Source: an uncultured Serinicoccus sp. (GTDB taxonomy: Bacteria; Actinomycetota; Actinomycetes; Actinomycetales; Dermatophilaceae). Taken from it: a DNA stretch of 64,000 nucleotides. How positions within the stretch are numbered: position 1 is the first letter of the stretch; every line of letters begins with the position of its first letter. The translations under genes and the position numbers were made by a program. The notes beneath the pieces were generated by a model, which searched no databases, had not been told where the DNA came from, and was given only the letters and a program-made list of their open reading frames with translations. The stretch lies in the NCBI RefSeq assembly GCF_947500995.1, contig NZ_CANMUA010000004.1, positions 248,001-312,000 on the forward strand, in the 5' to 3' direction. Below, one piece after another: positions 17,114-26,100 of the stretch.

Positions 17114-17848
17114 TCAGGCGTCGGGGTCGGTGGTGTGCGGTGCCTGCGGCTCGGTCTGCGGCGTGACCTCGCCCCGGACCAGGGCGAGCACCGCCGCGAC
17201 GACCTCGTCGAAGGTCAGGTCTGAGGTGTCCAACGTCACGACCCCGTCCGCGGCTTCCATGAAGGCGCTCACGGTGGAGTCCTGCTCGTCGCGACGGACG
17301 ATCTGGTCACGGGTGGCCGCCACCTGGTCGGCGTCCGCGCCGCCGTGCAGCTCGGTGGACCGCCGCGCCAGCCGGGCCTCCTCCGAGGCCGTCAGCAGCA
17401 CGCGGTGCTCGGCGTCCGGGGCGACGACGGTGGTGATGTCCCGACCCTCGGCGACGATGCCGCCGCGCGCCTCGCGCTGGGCTCCGATGACCTCCCGCTG
17501 CCGGCGGCGCAGCTCGGCGCGCACGTCGAGGTTGGTCGCGACGGCGGACACCTGCTCGGTGACCCGCTGCTCGCGGATGGCGCCGGTGACGTCGGTGCCG
17601 GCCACGGTGACGCTCTGGCGGTCGGGGTCGGTCGGCACCTCGAGCGGCAGGTCGCGCGCGGCCTGGGCCACGGCCTCACGATCCTCCAGGTCCAGGCCCT
17701 GCTCGAGGCAGTGCCACGCCAACGCGCGGTACATCGCCCCGGTGTCCAGGTAGGCCAGGCCCAGCTCGCGGGCGACCGCCCGGGAGACGGAGGACTTGCC
17801 GGACCCGGAGGGCCCGTCGATGGCGACGGTGAGAGGCGGTGCGGACAC
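17114..17848 (-). CDS. cmk: cytidylate kinase
   Basis: A 244-residue CMP/dCMP kinase of nucleotide metabolism. Seen: P loop DGPSGSGKSSVSRAVA at residues about 11-26, YLDTGAMYRALAW, and GRDITTVVAPDAE, the usual GRD-I-T-V-V-P-A block. The amino end is short and the carboxy end has a Thr/Pro tail. TAGGGT ends six bases before the GTG at 17848, so the message is probably leaderless. A hairpin separates it from rluB. Confidence 0.95.
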   Translation of the reverse strand: MSAPPLTVAIDGPSGSGKSSVSRAVARELGLAYLDTGAMYRALAWHCLEQGLDLEDREAVAQAARDLPLEVPTDPDRQSVTVAGTDVTGAIREQRVTEQVSAVATNLDVRAELRRRQREVIGAQREARGGIVAEGRDITTVVAPDAEHRVLLTASEEARLARRSTELHGGADADQVAATRDQIVRRDEQDSTVSAFMEAADGVVTLDTSDLTFDEVVAAVLALVRGEVTPQTEPQAPHTTDPDA

Positions 17849-17903
17849 GCCGCCACCCTACCCGCCGGGGGACCCCCGGCCCGCCTGCTCCCCCGCCGAC
17901 GAC

Positions 17904-17945
17904 GGTCCCGTGGAGATCGGGGGTATGACCGAGTCCCACGGGACC
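17904..17945. other. hairpin between rluB and cmk
   Basis: GGTCCCGTGG at 17904-17913 pairs perfectly with CCACGGGACC at 17936-17945, and TCGG/CCGA can pair inside. It lies after the rluB stop and before the leaderless cmk promoter, so it may end or attenuate the upstream transcript. Confidence 0.45.
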
Positions 17946-17953
17946 CTCGCGCC

Positions 17954-18919
17954 TTACTCCCCCGCCGAGCGGTAGAGCTGGGCGACCTCCTCGGCGGAGA
18001 GCGCGCGGTACTTGCCCGGACGCAGCTCCGCGAGCCGGATCGGCCCGATCTGGACCCGGGAGAGCGCCTCGACGGGGTAGCCGACCTCTTCCATCATCCG
18101 CCGCACGATGTGCTTGCGGCCCTCGTGCAGCACGACCTCGATGATGGAGTGGCCCGGGATGTCGTCGACGAGGCGGAAGCTGTCGGCCTTCGCCAGCCCG
18201 TCCTCGAGCTGGACACCGTCCCGCAGCTGCTTGCCGACGCCGGGTCCGACGACGCCGTGCACCTGCGCGACGTAGGTCTTGGGGACACCGTAGGCCGGGT
18301 GCTGCAGCTTGTGCGCGAGGTCCCCGTCGTTGGTGAGCAGCAGGAGTCCCTCGGTGTCGACGTCCAGGCGGCCGACGTGGAAGAGCCGCTGGGACAGGTG
18401 GCCGACGTAGTCGGTCAGGCAGGGGCGGCCCTCGTCGTCCTCCATGGTGGAGACGACCCCGGCCGGCTTGTTGAAGGCGAGATAGACCTTGTCGGTGTCC
18501 ACGACGACGCGGTCGCCGTCGACGTGCACGGTCTGCCTGGACGGGTCGACGCGCACCCCCAGCTCGACCACGACCTGCCCGTCGACCTCGACGCGGCCCT
18601 CCTCGATGAGCTTCTCGCAGGCCCGTCGGCTGCCGAAGCCGGCGCCTGCCAGCAGCTTCTGCAGGCGCACGCCCTCCGGGCTGTGGACGTCGCGGGACGC
18701 CGGGTCCGGCGGGGTGCTGGGCCGGCGGCGGCGCGGAGGGCGGCTGCCCCCGGCACGGCGGGGGCCGGCGCCGCCCCCCTGGGCGGGCACGCCGGGGCCA
18801 CCGCCGCGGCCGCCTCCGGAGCGCCCACCGCCGGAGCGGCCACCCCCTCGGGATCCGCCCGCGCCGTGGCTCTTGCCACCACCGCGGGATCCGGGTCGCT
18901 GCTGCTTGCCGTTGCTCAT
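17954..18919 (-). CDS. rluB: 23S rRNA pseudouridine synthase (RluB-like)
   Basis: A 321-residue pseudouridine synthase of the RsuA/RluB/RluE/RluF group. Residues 1-80 are a disordered Gly/Arg/Ser-rich tail (SRGGG and RSGGG repeats), followed by an S4 RNA-binding domain (VRLQKLLAGAGFGSRRACE) and the catalytic domain with FHVGRLDVDTEGLLLLTNDG, whose Asp is the nucleophile. RluB specificity follows from its location beside scpB, the usual actinobacterial neighbour, and is otherwise an inference. The ATG at 18919 overlaps the scpB stop (ATGA). Confidence 0.9.
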   Translation of the reverse strand: MSNGKQQRPGSRGGGKSHGAGGSRGGGRSGGGRSGGGRGGGPGVPAQGGGAGPRRAGGSRPPRRRRPSTPPDPASRDVHSPEGVRLQKLLAGAGFGSRRACEKLIEEGRVEVDGQVVVELGVRVDPSRQTVHVDGDRVVVDTDKVYLAFNKPAGVVSTMEDDEGRPCLTDYVGHLSQRLFHVGRLDVDTEGLLLLTNDGDLAHKLQHPAYGVPKTYVAQVHGVVGPGVGKQLRDGVQLEDGLAKADSFRLVDDIPGHSIIEVVLHEGRKHIVRRMMEEVGYPVEALSRVQIGPIRLAELRPGKYRALSAEEVAQLYRSAGE

Positions 18920-19518
18920 GCGAGTCCTTCCGATGCGAGCTCCTCGAGCACCTCGGCCGAGGGGAGATAGGGGGCCAGGGCCGGCAGGTCGTCCAGGCTG
19001 TCCAGGCCCATCCGCTGCAGGAACAGGTCCGTCGTGCCGTAGAGCACCGCGCCAGCGGTCGGGTCCTGCCCGGCCTCGGTCACCATGCCCCGGGCCAGCA
19101 GGGTCCGCACGACGCCGTCCACGTTGACCCCGCGGATGGCACCGATCCGGGCCCGGCTGATGGGTTGCCGGTAGGCGATGACCGCCAGGGTCTCCAGGGC
19201 GGCCTGGGTCAGCCGCGCCTGCTGGCCTCCCAGGAGGAACTGCTCCACCACCGGTGCGTATTCCGGGCGGCTGTAGATCCGCCAGCCCCTACCGAGCCGG
19301 CGCAGCATGAACCCACGCTGACCCTCGGCATACTCCTGGGCGAGCGCGTCGAGCGCCGCACCGACCTCCTCCAGCGGCAGCTCGAGGGCGCCGGCCAGGG
19401 CCTCCTCGGTGACCGGCTCGTCGACGACCATGAGGACGGCCTCGATGGCCGACCGGGCGCCGCCGGGGAGGCTACGCACGTCGATGCCGGGCTGCTCCTG
19501 CTCATCGGGTCGGCTCAT
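18916..19518 (-). CDS. scpB: segregation and condensation protein B
   Basis: A 200-residue kite subunit of the SMC condensin with two winged-helix domains. The block ALETLAVIAYRQPISRARIGAIRG is the ScpB hallmark and sits in the second domain; GARSAIEAVLMVVDEPV opens the first. It overlaps scpA by 17 bases upstream and rluB by 4 bases downstream, so the three are translated from one message. The protein binds ScpA and bridges the SMC ring during chromosome compaction. Confidence 0.94.
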   Translation of the reverse strand: MSRPDEQEQPGIDVRSLPGGARSAIEAVLMVVDEPVTEEALAGALELPLEEVGAALDALAQEYAEGQRGFMLRRLGRGWRIYSRPEYAPVVEQFLLGGQQARLTQAALETLAVIAYRQPISRARIGAIRGVNVDGVVRTLLARGMVTEAGQDPTAGAVLYGTTDLFLQRMGLDSLDDLPALAPYLPSAEVLEELASEGLA

Positions 19519-20374
19519 CGGCCACCTCCTCGTCGAACTCCGCCCCCACCGGGGCGACGTCGCCGCCCTCCGGACCGGTCCAGCGCACGGTCAGCTCCCC
19601 CAGCGCCTCGTCCTGCTCCAGCGCCACCACGGTGTCGCGGAAGAGCTCCAGGAGGGAGAGGAAGCGGGCCACGATCACCAGCGTCGAGTCGGCGTCGGCG
19701 ACCAGCTCGCGGAAGCTCGCGCTGCCGCGTGCGCGCAGCCGGGACACGACGATGGAGGCCTGCTCGCGCACCGAGACCTGGGCGGCGTGCAGGTGCTCCA
19801 CACCGACGGTGGGCGGTGGCTTCGGGATCATGGCGCGGCCCGCGATCATCGCCAGCTGCTCCGGGGTGATCGTCAGCACGAGCTCGGGCAGCAGCGAGGC
19901 GAAGCGCTCCTCGACCCCGACGTCCCGGGCGAAGATGCGGCCCTTGCCCTCCATCTGGAGCCGCAGCTCGTCAGCGACCTGTTTGAAGGCGCGGTACTGC
20001 AGCAGCCGGGCGAAGAGCAGGTCGCGGGCCTCGATGAGGGCGAGGTCCTCCTCGTCGTCCTCGCGGGCGCTGGGCAGCAGCCGGGACGCCTTGAGGTCGA
20101 GCAGGGTCGCGGCGATGAGCACGAACTCGCTCGCCTGCGACAGGTCCCACTCCCCCTCCCCCTCCTGCGCCGCCCGGAGGTAGGCGACGAACTCGTCGGT
20201 GACCCGGGCCAGGGCGATCTCGGTGACGTCCAGCTTGTGCTTGGCGATGAGGCCCAGGAGCAGCTCGAACGGCCCGGAGAAGACGTCGAGGTGCACCTCG
20301 AACCCGGCCCTCCCCGACACCAGGACCCCGCCCGGCGTCTCGGGCCTCGTGCTGGCGGCGGAGGGCGTACCCAC
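19502..20374 (-). CDS. scpA: segregation and condensation protein A (kleisin)
   Basis: A 290-residue kleisin that closes the SMC ring. Seen: FEVHLDVFSGPFELLLGLI near the amino end, ASEFVLIAATLLDLKASRLL, and a carboxy-terminal winged helix with VARFLSLLELFRDTVVAL. The start is uncertain: GTG 20374 lies five bases after the parA stop; GTG 20320 would remove an 18-residue unconserved leader. The tight spacing to parA and the overlap with scpB indicate one operon for chromosome segregation. Confidence 0.9.
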   Translation of the reverse strand: MGTPSAASTRPETPGGVLVSGRAGFEVHLDVFSGPFELLLGLIAKHKLDVTEIALARVTDEFVAYLRAAQEGEGEWDLSQASEFVLIAATLLDLKASRLLPSAREDDEEDLALIEARDLLFARLLQYRAFKQVADELRLQMEGKGRIFARDVGVEERFASLLPELVLTITPEQLAMIAGRAMIPKPPPTVGVEHLHAAQVSVREQASIVVSRLRARGSASFRELVADADSTLVIVARFLSLLELFRDTVVALEQDEALGELTVRWTGPEGGDVAPVGAEFDEEVADEPTR

Positions 20375-20379
20375 CTCGC

Positions 20380-21264
20380 TCAGGGTGCGCCGCCGCGGGA
20401 GACGAGCTCGCGCGCGAGCTGGCGGTAGGCCTCCGCGCCCGCGTGCGTGCTGGCGTAGGTCGTGATCGGCTCCGCGGCGAGCGTGGCGTCCGGGAACTTC
20501 ACCGTGCGGCTGATGACGGTGTGGAAGACGGTGTCGCCGAAGTGGTCGACCACGCTGCGGACGACCTCGCGCGAGTGGAGGGTGCGCCCGTCGTACATCG
20601 TCGCGAGGATGCCGTCGATCTCCAGGCGCGGGTTGAGCCGGTCGGTGATCTTCTCGATCGTCTCGATGAGCAGGGCCACGCCGCGCATGGCGAAGAACTC
20701 GGTCTCCAGCGGGATGACGACACCGTGCGCGGCGGTGAGGGCGTTGACGGTCAGCAGCCCCAACGAGGGCTGGCAGTCGATGAACACGACGTCGTAGTCG
20801 TCGAGCACCGGGCGCAGGACGCGGGCCAGGACCTGCTCGCGGGCCACCTCGCCGACGAGCTGGACCTCGGCGGCCGACAGGTCGATGTTGGTCGGCAGGA
20901 TGTCGATGCCGGGGAAACGGGTGGGCTGGATGACGTCCCGGACGTCGTGGCCACGCTCGACGAGCAGGTTGTAGATGGTGACGTCGAGGTCGTGGGCGCG
21001 GACCCCGAAGCCGACCGAGAGCGCGCCCTGAGGGTCGAAGTCGACCATGAGCACCTTGCGGCCGTACTCCGCCAGCGCGGCCCCCAGGTTGATGGTCGTG
21101 GTCGTCTTGCCGACGCCGCCCTTCTGGTTGCACATCGCGATGACGCGGGCCGGGCCGTGGCTGGCCAGCGGCGGGGGTGCGGCGAAGTCGGGCAACGGGC
21201 GGCCGGTGGGGCCTTCCTGCCCCACGCCCGAGGTCTCGGTACCGGGCAGCCGGTCGTGGGTCAC
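20380..21264 (-). CDS. ParA-family chromosome partitioning ATPase
   Basis: A 294-residue Walker-type ATPase of the ParA/Soj family. Seen: deviant Walker A CNQKGGVGKTTTTINLG, VDFDPQGALSVGFG (A' motif) and FIDCQPSLGLLTVNAL (Walker B). No parB follows; this is the second, ScpAB-linked ParA paralogue found in actinobacteria next to scpA, not the origin-proximal parAB pair. Its role with condensin is not established. The promoter is probably in the 134-base gap before it, which holds a 17-base near-palindrome at 21358-21374. Confidence 0.9.
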   Translation of the reverse strand: MTHDRLPGTETSGVGQEGPTGRPLPDFAAPPPLASHGPARVIAMCNQKGGVGKTTTTINLGAALAEYGRKVLMVDFDPQGALSVGFGVRAHDLDVTIYNLLVERGHDVRDVIQPTRFPGIDILPTNIDLSAAEVQLVGEVAREQVLARVLRPVLDDYDVVFIDCQPSLGLLTVNALTAAHGVVIPLETEFFAMRGVALLIETIEKITDRLNPRLEIDGILATMYDGRTLHSREVVRSVVDHFGDTVFHTVISRTVKFPDATLAAEPITTYASTHAGAEAYRQLARELVSRGGAP

Positions 21265-21357
21265 GTGGTGTCTCCAGTGCGTGGTGGTCGTGGTCGGCGT
21301 CCCGCCGATCGCTCCGACCCTAATCCACGGCTCCAGGTGAGGGCCATCTGCCTACAC

Positions 21358-21374
21358 CTCGACCTGAGGTTGAG
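21358..21374. promoter_or_regulatory. near-palindrome resembling a MerR-family operator
   Basis: CTCGACCTGAGGTTGAG is a 17-base palindrome apart from the centre and one base per arm (CTC-N-ACCT-N-AGGT-N-GAG). Reading toward parA, GTAAAG precedes it and TAGGCA follows within a few bases, as when a MerR-type operator fills an overlong promoter spacer. The assignment rests on form and position only. Confidence 0.4.
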
Positions 21375-21398
21375 ACTTTACCGGAGCAGAGGCGTCGC

Positions 21399-22382
21399 TC
21401 AGCCCGGACCGGCACCCCGGGCGCGGGGGTGGGACTGGGCATACACCTCGCGCAGGTGCTGCGTCGAGACGTGCGTGTAGATCTGGGTCGTCGCGACCGA
21501 GGCGTGGCCGAGGAGCTCCTGCACGACGCGCACGTCCGCGCCACCGTCCAGCAGGTGGGTGGCGAAGGAGTGACGCAGGGTGTGCGGCGAGATCTCGGCG
21601 CGCAGGTCCGCCCGCTCGGCGGCGGCCTTGATCGCGGTCCACGCCGACTGCCGGGAGAGCCGCCCGCCACGGGCGTTGACGAAGACCGCCGGCGTGCCCC
21701 CGCCCCGCCCGGCCAGCGCGGGCCTGCCCCGGACCAGCCAGGCGTCGAGGGCGTCCCGCGCGTAGCGGCCCATCGGCACGACCCGCTCCTTGCGGCCCTT
21801 GCCGAACAGCCGCACCACCCCGCCGCTGCCCTCGTCCCCCCGGCCGAGCTCCAGGTCGTCCACGTCGAGGGCGATCGCCTCGCTCACCCGTGCGCCGCAC
21901 CCGTAGAGCACCTCCAGCAGCGCCCGGTCCCGCAGCGCGGCGGGGGTGTCCCCCACAGCGGCCGCGTGCAGCAGCCGCTCGACGTCGTCCACGGTCAGTG
22001 CCGTGGGCAGCCGGCGTGGTGGCGTCGGCGGGGTGACCTCGCGGGCGGGGTCGGCGATGGCCTCCCCCTCCACGGCGAGGAAGGTGTGCAGGCCGCGCAC
22101 CGCCACGACGGCCCGCGCCGCAGACGTCGCCGCGAGGGGCTGGTGCTCGTCGTCACCGGCACGCAGGTGGGCCAGGAAGCCGGTCACGTGCTGCTCGCTC
22201 ACCTCGCTCGGCGTCCGCACGCCCAGCCCGTCCAGGTAGTGCAGGTAGCGGTCCAGGTCACGCCGGTAGGCGCGCAGCGTGTGCTCGGACCGGCCGCGCT
22301 CCACCCTGAGGTGGTCCAGCCAGTCCCCGGCCGCACGCGTCAGCGGGGTGCGCTGGGTGCTCTCGGCCGCGGACGTGGTCAT
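21399..22382 (-). CDS. xerD: site-specific tyrosine recombinase XerD
   Basis: A 327-residue tyrosine recombinase that resolves chromosome dimers at dif with XerC and FtsK. It has an amino-terminal core-binding domain ([23 protein letters not shown]) and a catalytic domain with the full set Arg ([12 protein letters not shown]), Lys ([12 protein letters not shown]), His-x-x-Arg ([12 protein letters not shown]), His ([10 protein letters not shown]) and nucleophile Tyr (IYTHVS). The ATG at 22382 is preceded by GAGAGGA. A 22-base tandem repeat lies in the gap upstream. Confidence 0.94.
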   Translation of the reverse strand: MTTSAAESTQRTPLTRAAGDWLDHLRVERGRSEHTLRAYRRDLDRYLHYLDGLGVRTPSEVSEQHVTGFLAHLRAGDDEHQPLAATSAARAVVAVRGLHTFLAVEGEAIADPAREVTPPTPPRRLPTALTVDDVERLLHAAAVGDTPAALRDRALLEVLYGCGARVSEAIALDVDDLELGRGDEGSGGVVRLFGKGRKERVVPMGRYARDALDAWLVRGRPALAGRGGGTPAVFVNARGGRLSRQSAWTAIKAAAERADLRAEISPHTLRHSFATHLLDGGADVRVVQELLGHASVATTQIYTHVSTQHLREVYAQSHPRARGAGPG

Positions 22383-22424
22383 GGACGCGATCCTCTCAGG
22401 TGCGGCATACCGAGGCCCCCGGGC

Positions 22425-22500
22425 GCGCGTCCGGTGGGTCGCGACCGCGCGTCCGGTGGGTCGCGACCGCGCGTCCGGTGGGTCACGACCGCGCGTCCGG
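22425..22500. repeat. 22-base tandem repeat, about 3.5 copies
   Basis: Copies start at 22425, 22447, 22469 and 22491 (the last partial), each beginning GCGCGTCCGGTGGGTC; copy 3 differs at one base. The array fills the gap between the divergent xerD and membrane-protein genes. Its reverse complement resembles the 22-base repeats at 31661-31740 (about 16 of 22 positions), so the two arrays look related. Confidence 0.85.
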
Positions 22501-22546
22501 TGCGGATCTGCCGCACGTCCGGCGCGGGTGGGTGGAGACTGCCCTC

Positions 22547-23161
22547 ATGCGCTGGTATGCCGATGCTCCCGCCCGCCGCTCCCGTCAGGTCGTCGCCGAC
22601 CTGCTCGTCCTCGGCTGGGTGGTCGCCTGGGTGCTCGTCGGCCGCCTCGTCTTCGACCTCGTCATGACCCTGGCCGCGCCGGCGGTCCCGCTGCGCGCGG
22701 CGGGGACCGGGCTCGAGACCCGGATGGAGGAGGTGGCGGGTCGGGTGACCGAGATCCCCCTGGTCGGCGACGAGCTGGACACGCCCTTCATCGGAGCCGC
22801 CGGGGTGGGGACCGACCTGGTCAGCGCCGCCGAGCGGCTGGAGTCGGGAGTGCGCACGGTCGCGTGGCTGGTCAGCGTGCTCTCGACCGTGACGCCCGTC
22901 CTCATCGTGCTGCTGCTCTGGCTGGTGCTCCGCCTCTCCTGGGTGCGCCGCGCCAGGTCCCTCGGCCGGGACCTCCTCGACCCGCGGTCCCAGGAGCTGC
23001 TCGCCCTGCGGGCCCTCGTGCACCAGCGCCCGCGCCGCCTGCAGGAGGTCCTGGACGACCCGGTCGCCGCGTGGCGATCGGGCGACCCCGTGGCACTGCG
23101 CACCCTGGCCGACCTCGAGCTCGCCGAGGTCGGGCTGCGGGGCGACCCCCGCCCGGAGTAG
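22547..23161 (+). CDS. conserved hypothetical membrane protein
   Basis: A 204-residue protein not assigned to a named family. Two hydrophobic helices are visible, at residues about 17-45 (VVADLLVLGWVVAWVLVG region) and 105-128 (LVSVLSTVTPVLIVLLLWLV region), separated by a periplasmic-side segment of about 60 residues containing VGDELDTPFIGAAGVGT. A basic cytoplasmic tail of about 75 residues follows. The start ATG 22547 has GGAG eleven bases upstream; longer readings into the tandem repeats have no ribosome site. The function is unknown. It converges on hisIE. Confidence 0.75.
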   Translation: MRWYADAPARRSRQVVADLLVLGWVVAWVLVGRLVFDLVMTLAAPAVPLRAAGTGLETRMEEVAGRVTEIPLVGDELDTPFIGAAGVGTDLVSAAERLESGVRTVAWLVSVLSTVTPVLIVLLLWLVLRLSWVRRARSLGRDLLDPRSQELLALRALVHQRPRRLQEVLDDPVAAWRSGDPVALRTLADLELAEVGLRGDPRPE

Positions 23162-23226
23162 CGGCCCGGACGACGCGCACCGGGCGTGCCGACGAGCCGG
23201 CCCGGGAGCGACGGGACGCCGCAGCC

Positions 23227-23898
23227 TCAGCCGTGCCGGCGCCGCAGCACCCGCTCGACGTCGGCCAGCCCCAGGTCCCGCGAGCGCAGCAGCACCAGCA
23301 GGTGGTAGACGAGGTCGGCCGACTCACCGAGCAGCGCCTCGTCGTCCTGGGCGACCGCGGCGAGCGCCGTCTCGACCCCCTCCTCACCCACCTTCTGCGC
23401 GATCCGGCGCACGCCGCCGGTGAACAGCGTGGTGGTGTAGGACCCCTCGGGCAGCTCCAGCTGCCGCCCCCGCACGACCTCGTCGAGCTCGTGCACGAAC
23501 GACCCCGGGCGCGCGCCCGGGTCGAAGCACGTCCGCTCCCCCGTGTGACACGTCGGACCGGAGGGTATGGCGTGCAGCAGCAGGGTGTCCCGGTCGCAGT
23601 CGAGCTCGACCGCCTCGACGTGCAGCACGTTGCCGCTGGACTCCCCCTTCGTCCAGAGCGCCCCCCGGCTACGGCTGTGGAAGGTCGCGAGGCCGGTGTC
23701 GAGGGTCACCCTGAGCGCCTCCTCGTCGAGGAAGCCGACCATGAGCACCTGACCGGTGCGGGCGTGCTGGACCACGCCGGGCACCAGGCCGTCGGCCTTG
23801 GCGAAGTCCACGTCCGTGACCTGGAAGCCCACCATGTGCGGCGCCCGGTCGGTCTCGGAGGCCCCGGCATCCCCGGGGGTGCGTGGGGAGTCGGTCAT
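23227..23898 (-). CDS. hisIE: bifunctional phosphoribosyl-AMP cyclohydrolase/phosphoribosyl-ATP pyrophosphatase
   Basis: A 223-residue fusion that carries out the second and third steps of histidine synthesis. The HisI half (residues about 28-128) has [10 protein letters not shown] and metal ligands in [11 protein letters not shown] and [14 protein letters not shown]. The HisE half (about 135-222) has [20 protein letters not shown] and [16 protein letters not shown]. Most actinobacteria encode separate hisI and hisE, so the fusion is unusual and fits the gammaproteobacterial look of the operon. It is the last gene; its ATG overlaps the hisF stop (ATGA). Confidence 0.94.
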   Translation of the reverse strand: MTDSPRTPGDAGASETDRAPHMVGFQVTDVDFAKADGLVPGVVQHARTGQVLMVGFLDEEALRVTLDTGLATFHSRSRGALWTKGESSGNVLHVEAVELDCDRDTLLLHAIPSGPTCHTGERTCFDPGARPGSFVHELDEVVRGRQLELPEGSYTTTLFTGGVRRIAQKVGEEGVETALAAVAQDDEALLGESADLVYHLLVLLRSRDLGLADVERVLRRRHG

Positions 23899-24704
23899 GA
23901 GGCCTCCCGTGTGGGGGTGGTGGGGGACGCCTCCAGGCGCACCTCGACGCCCGCCTGCGCCAGGGTCTGCTTGAGGGCGGGGATGGGGATGGACCCGTCG
24001 TGGAAGACGGTAGCCGCCAGGGCGCCGTCCACGTCGGCCTCGCGGAAGACGTCGACGAAGTGCTGGGGCGCCCCCGCACCGCCGCTGGCGACGAGGGGCA
24101 CCGGGCACACCTCGCGCACGGCCGCCAGCTGCTCGAGGTCGTAGCCGTCCCGGACGCCGTCGGAGCCCATGCAGTTGAGGACCACCTCGCCCGCCCCCAG
24201 GTCCACGACGCGGCGCACCCAGTCCAGGGTCGTCACCTCCAGCGCCCGCGTGGCGTCCGGGCTGCCGGTGAGCTGGCGGATCCGCCAGTGCCCGTCCTCG
24301 TCCCGCAGGCTGTCGACGCCGACGACGACGCACTGCACCCCGAAGGCCTCGGCGAGCTCACCGACCAGCTCGGGGCGCTGCGTGGCGGGGGTGTTGACGG
24401 ACACCTTGTCGGCCCCGGCGTGCAGGACGGCCCGGGCCGTGCCCACCGAGCGGATCCCGCCCGCGACGCAGAAGGGGATGTCGATGCTGCGGGCGACCCG
24501 CTCCACCCAGGCGACGTCCACGCCCCGCCCCTCGGGGCTGGCGGTGATGTCGTAGAACACGAGCTCGTCGGCGCCCGAGGCGGCGTACCGCTGCGCGAGC
24601 TCGACGATGTCGCCCATGTCCCGGTGGTCGCGGAAGCGGGTGCCCTTGACCACCCGGCCCTCGCGGACGTCCAGGCAGGGGATGATGCGGCGGGCCAGCG
24701 TCAT
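23895..24704 (-). CDS. hisF: imidazole glycerol phosphate synthase, cyclase subunit
   Basis: A 269-residue TIM barrel that, with HisH, closes the imidazole ring and releases AICAR. Seen: [17 protein letters not shown] at the amino end with the catalytic Asp, [27 protein letters not shown] and [11 protein letters not shown] with the phosphate site. The FYDITAS wording is that of enterobacterial and xanthomonad HisF; actinobacterial HisF usually reads FLDVTAS (from memory). It overlaps hisA and hisIE by four bases each. Confidence 0.94.
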   Translation of the reverse strand: MTLARRIIPCLDVREGRVVKGTRFRDHRDMGDIVELAQRYAASGADELVFYDITASPEGRGVDVAWVERVARSIDIPFCVAGGIRSVGTARAVLHAGADKVSVNTPATQRPELVGELAEAFGVQCVVVGVDSLRDEDGHWRIRQLTGSPDATRALEVTTLDWVRRVVDLGAGEVVLNCMGSDGVRDGYDLEQLAAVREVCPVPLVASGGAGAPQHFVDVFREADVDGALAATVFHDGSIPIPALKQTLAQAGVEVRLEASPTTPTREAS

Positions 24705-25501
24705 ACCTGCTCCTCCTGGACCGCGTCGCCGACGGTGAGCCGGCCCTCGAGCAGCGCCTTGCCGAGGATGATGCCCGAGCACCCGTGCTTCTTGGCCGCG
24801 CGGACGTCGTCCACGGACCGCGCCCCGCCCGAGGCCTGGACCTCCAGCGCCGGGTTGGACCGCGTGAGCATCGTGTAGAGGTGGAAGTTGGGCCCCGAGA
24901 GGGTGCCGTCGCGGCCGATGTCGGTGCACAGCACGTGCCGCAGACCCGACCCCTGGTAGTGGTGCAGGGTGGTCGTGAGGTCCTGCTCGCCGACCGAGGT
25001 CCAGCCGGAGGTGGGCAGCACCCAGCGCCCGTCCTCGCCGATCCTCGTGTCGAGGGCGACGGTGATGCGGTCCGGGCCGACGCGGTCCAGCCAGCCCGCG
25101 ACCGTCTCCGGCTCGCGGACGGCCAGCGAGCCGACGACGACCCGCTCGGCGCCGGCGTCCAGGAGCTGCTGCACGTCGTCCAGGCTGCGCACCCCTCCCC
25201 CGGTCTGCACCCGCAGCCCGGTGGTCTCCACGATGGTGGTCAGCGTCTCGCCGAGGGTGTAGCCCCCGGCCCGCGCGGCGTCGAGGTCGACGAGGTGCAG
25301 CCAGGCGGCGCCGGAGCGGGCGTAGTTCTCGGCGACCGCCACCGGGTTGTCGGTGTAGCGGGTCTCCTGGTCGTAGTCGCCCCGCAGGAGGCGGACCACG
25401 GCCCCGCCGCGCACGTCGATCGCGGGGTAGACGGTGAACGGTCCGGTGTGGGTCACGTGGATCTCTCCGGTGTCGGCTTCGGGGGCCATGCGTGGTGTCA
25501 T
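24701..25501 (-). CDS. hisA: ProFAR isomerase (HisA)
   Basis: A 266-residue TIM barrel isomerising ProFAR to PRFAR. Seen: [22 protein letters not shown] with catalytic Asp, [37 protein letters not shown] with the second Asp, and [10 protein letters not shown]. Actinobacteria normally carry PriA, which also does the TrpF reaction and has a different amino end (LLPAVDVADG-type). This protein instead resembles dedicated xanthomonad HisA, so a separate trpF may be needed. The start ATG 25501 overlaps the hisH stop; an internal ATG at 25489 is possible. Confidence 0.93.
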   Translation of the reverse strand: MTPRMAPEADTGEIHVTHTGPFTVYPAIDVRGGAVVRLLRGDYDQETRYTDNPVAVAENYARSGAAWLHLVDLDAARAGGYTLGETLTTIVETTGLRVQTGGGVRSLDDVQQLLDAGAERVVVGSLAVREPETVAGWLDRVGPDRITVALDTRIGEDGRWVLPTSGWTSVGEQDLTTTLHHYQGSGLRHVLCTDIGRDGTLSGPNFHLYTMLTRSNPALEVQASGGARSVDDVRAAKKHGCSGIILGKALLEGRLTVGDAVQEEQV

Positions 25502-26100
25502 CGTTCGACCTCGTGGAGGAAGTTTCGCAGAAACCTCGCCCCGAGCGCGGAGGAACGCTCCGGGTGGAACTGCGCGCCCCACCTCAGGCCCGAGCGCACG
25601 ACCGCGCTCCAGCGGCCCCCGTGCTCGGTCGCGGCCAGCGTGTGCGCCCCCGACGGGGCGGCGTAGGAGTGGACGAAGTAGGCCCGGTCCCCCTCCTCGA
25701 TGCCGGTCAGCAGCGGGTCCTCGACGAGGTCGACGAGGGAGTTCCAGCCCATGTGCGGCACGCGGACGCCAGGACGCGGTGGTATGCCGCGCACCTCGCC
25801 CGGGACGAGGCCGAGGGTCTCGACCCCGCCGTCCTCGGCGGAGCGCTCGAAGAGCAGCTGCATCCCCAGGCACACGCCGAGCAGCGGCGCCTGCACCTGG
25901 TGGAGCACGTCGACGAGCCCGAGCTCGCGCAGCCGGCGCATGCCCGCCCCGGCGGCGCCCACGCCAGGGAGGATGACCCGGTCCGCGGCCAGGATGTCGC
26001 CGGGGTCGGCGGTGAGCCGGCTCGTGGCACCGAGCCGTTCGAGGGCGTAGCTCACCGAGCCGATGTTGGTGCCGCCGCCGTCGACGAGCGCGACCCTCAC
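25498..26100 (-). CDS. hisH: imidazole glycerol phosphate synthase, glutaminase subunit
   Basis: A 200-residue class I glutamine amidotransferase that feeds ammonia to HisF. Seen: [25 protein letters not shown] (oxyanion region), [11 protein letters not shown] with the nucleophile Cys, YFVHSYAA and [10 protein letters not shown] with the His-x-Glu dyad. The GTG start at 26100 overlaps the hisB stop (GTGA), and its own stop overlaps the hisA start. Confidence 0.94.
   Translation of the reverse strand: MRVALVDGGGTNIGSVSYALERLGATSRLTADPGDILAADRVILPGVGAAGAGMRRLRELGLVDVLHQVQAPLLGVCLGMQLLFERSAEDGGVETLGLVPGEVRGIPPRPGVRVPHMGWNSLVDLVEDPLLTGIEEGDRAYFVHSYAAPSGAHTLAATEHGGRWSAVVRSGLRWGAQFHPERSSALGARFLRNFLHEVER

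Noticed and set aside
20380-21264. ParA as a sign of a plasmid or replication origin
   Set aside because: No parB, parS cluster, dnaA or DnaA boxes are nearby; the gene sits in the conserved xerD-parA-scpAB block.
21399-22382. XerD as a phage or integrative-element integrase
   Set aside because: The sequence, length and scpAB/parA neighbourhood are those of housekeeping XerD; no att duplication or phage genes were seen at the tRNA-Pro gene 7 kb away.
22425-22500. Tandem repeats as a CRISPR array
   Set aside because: Units are contiguous with no unique spacers, and no cas genes are present.
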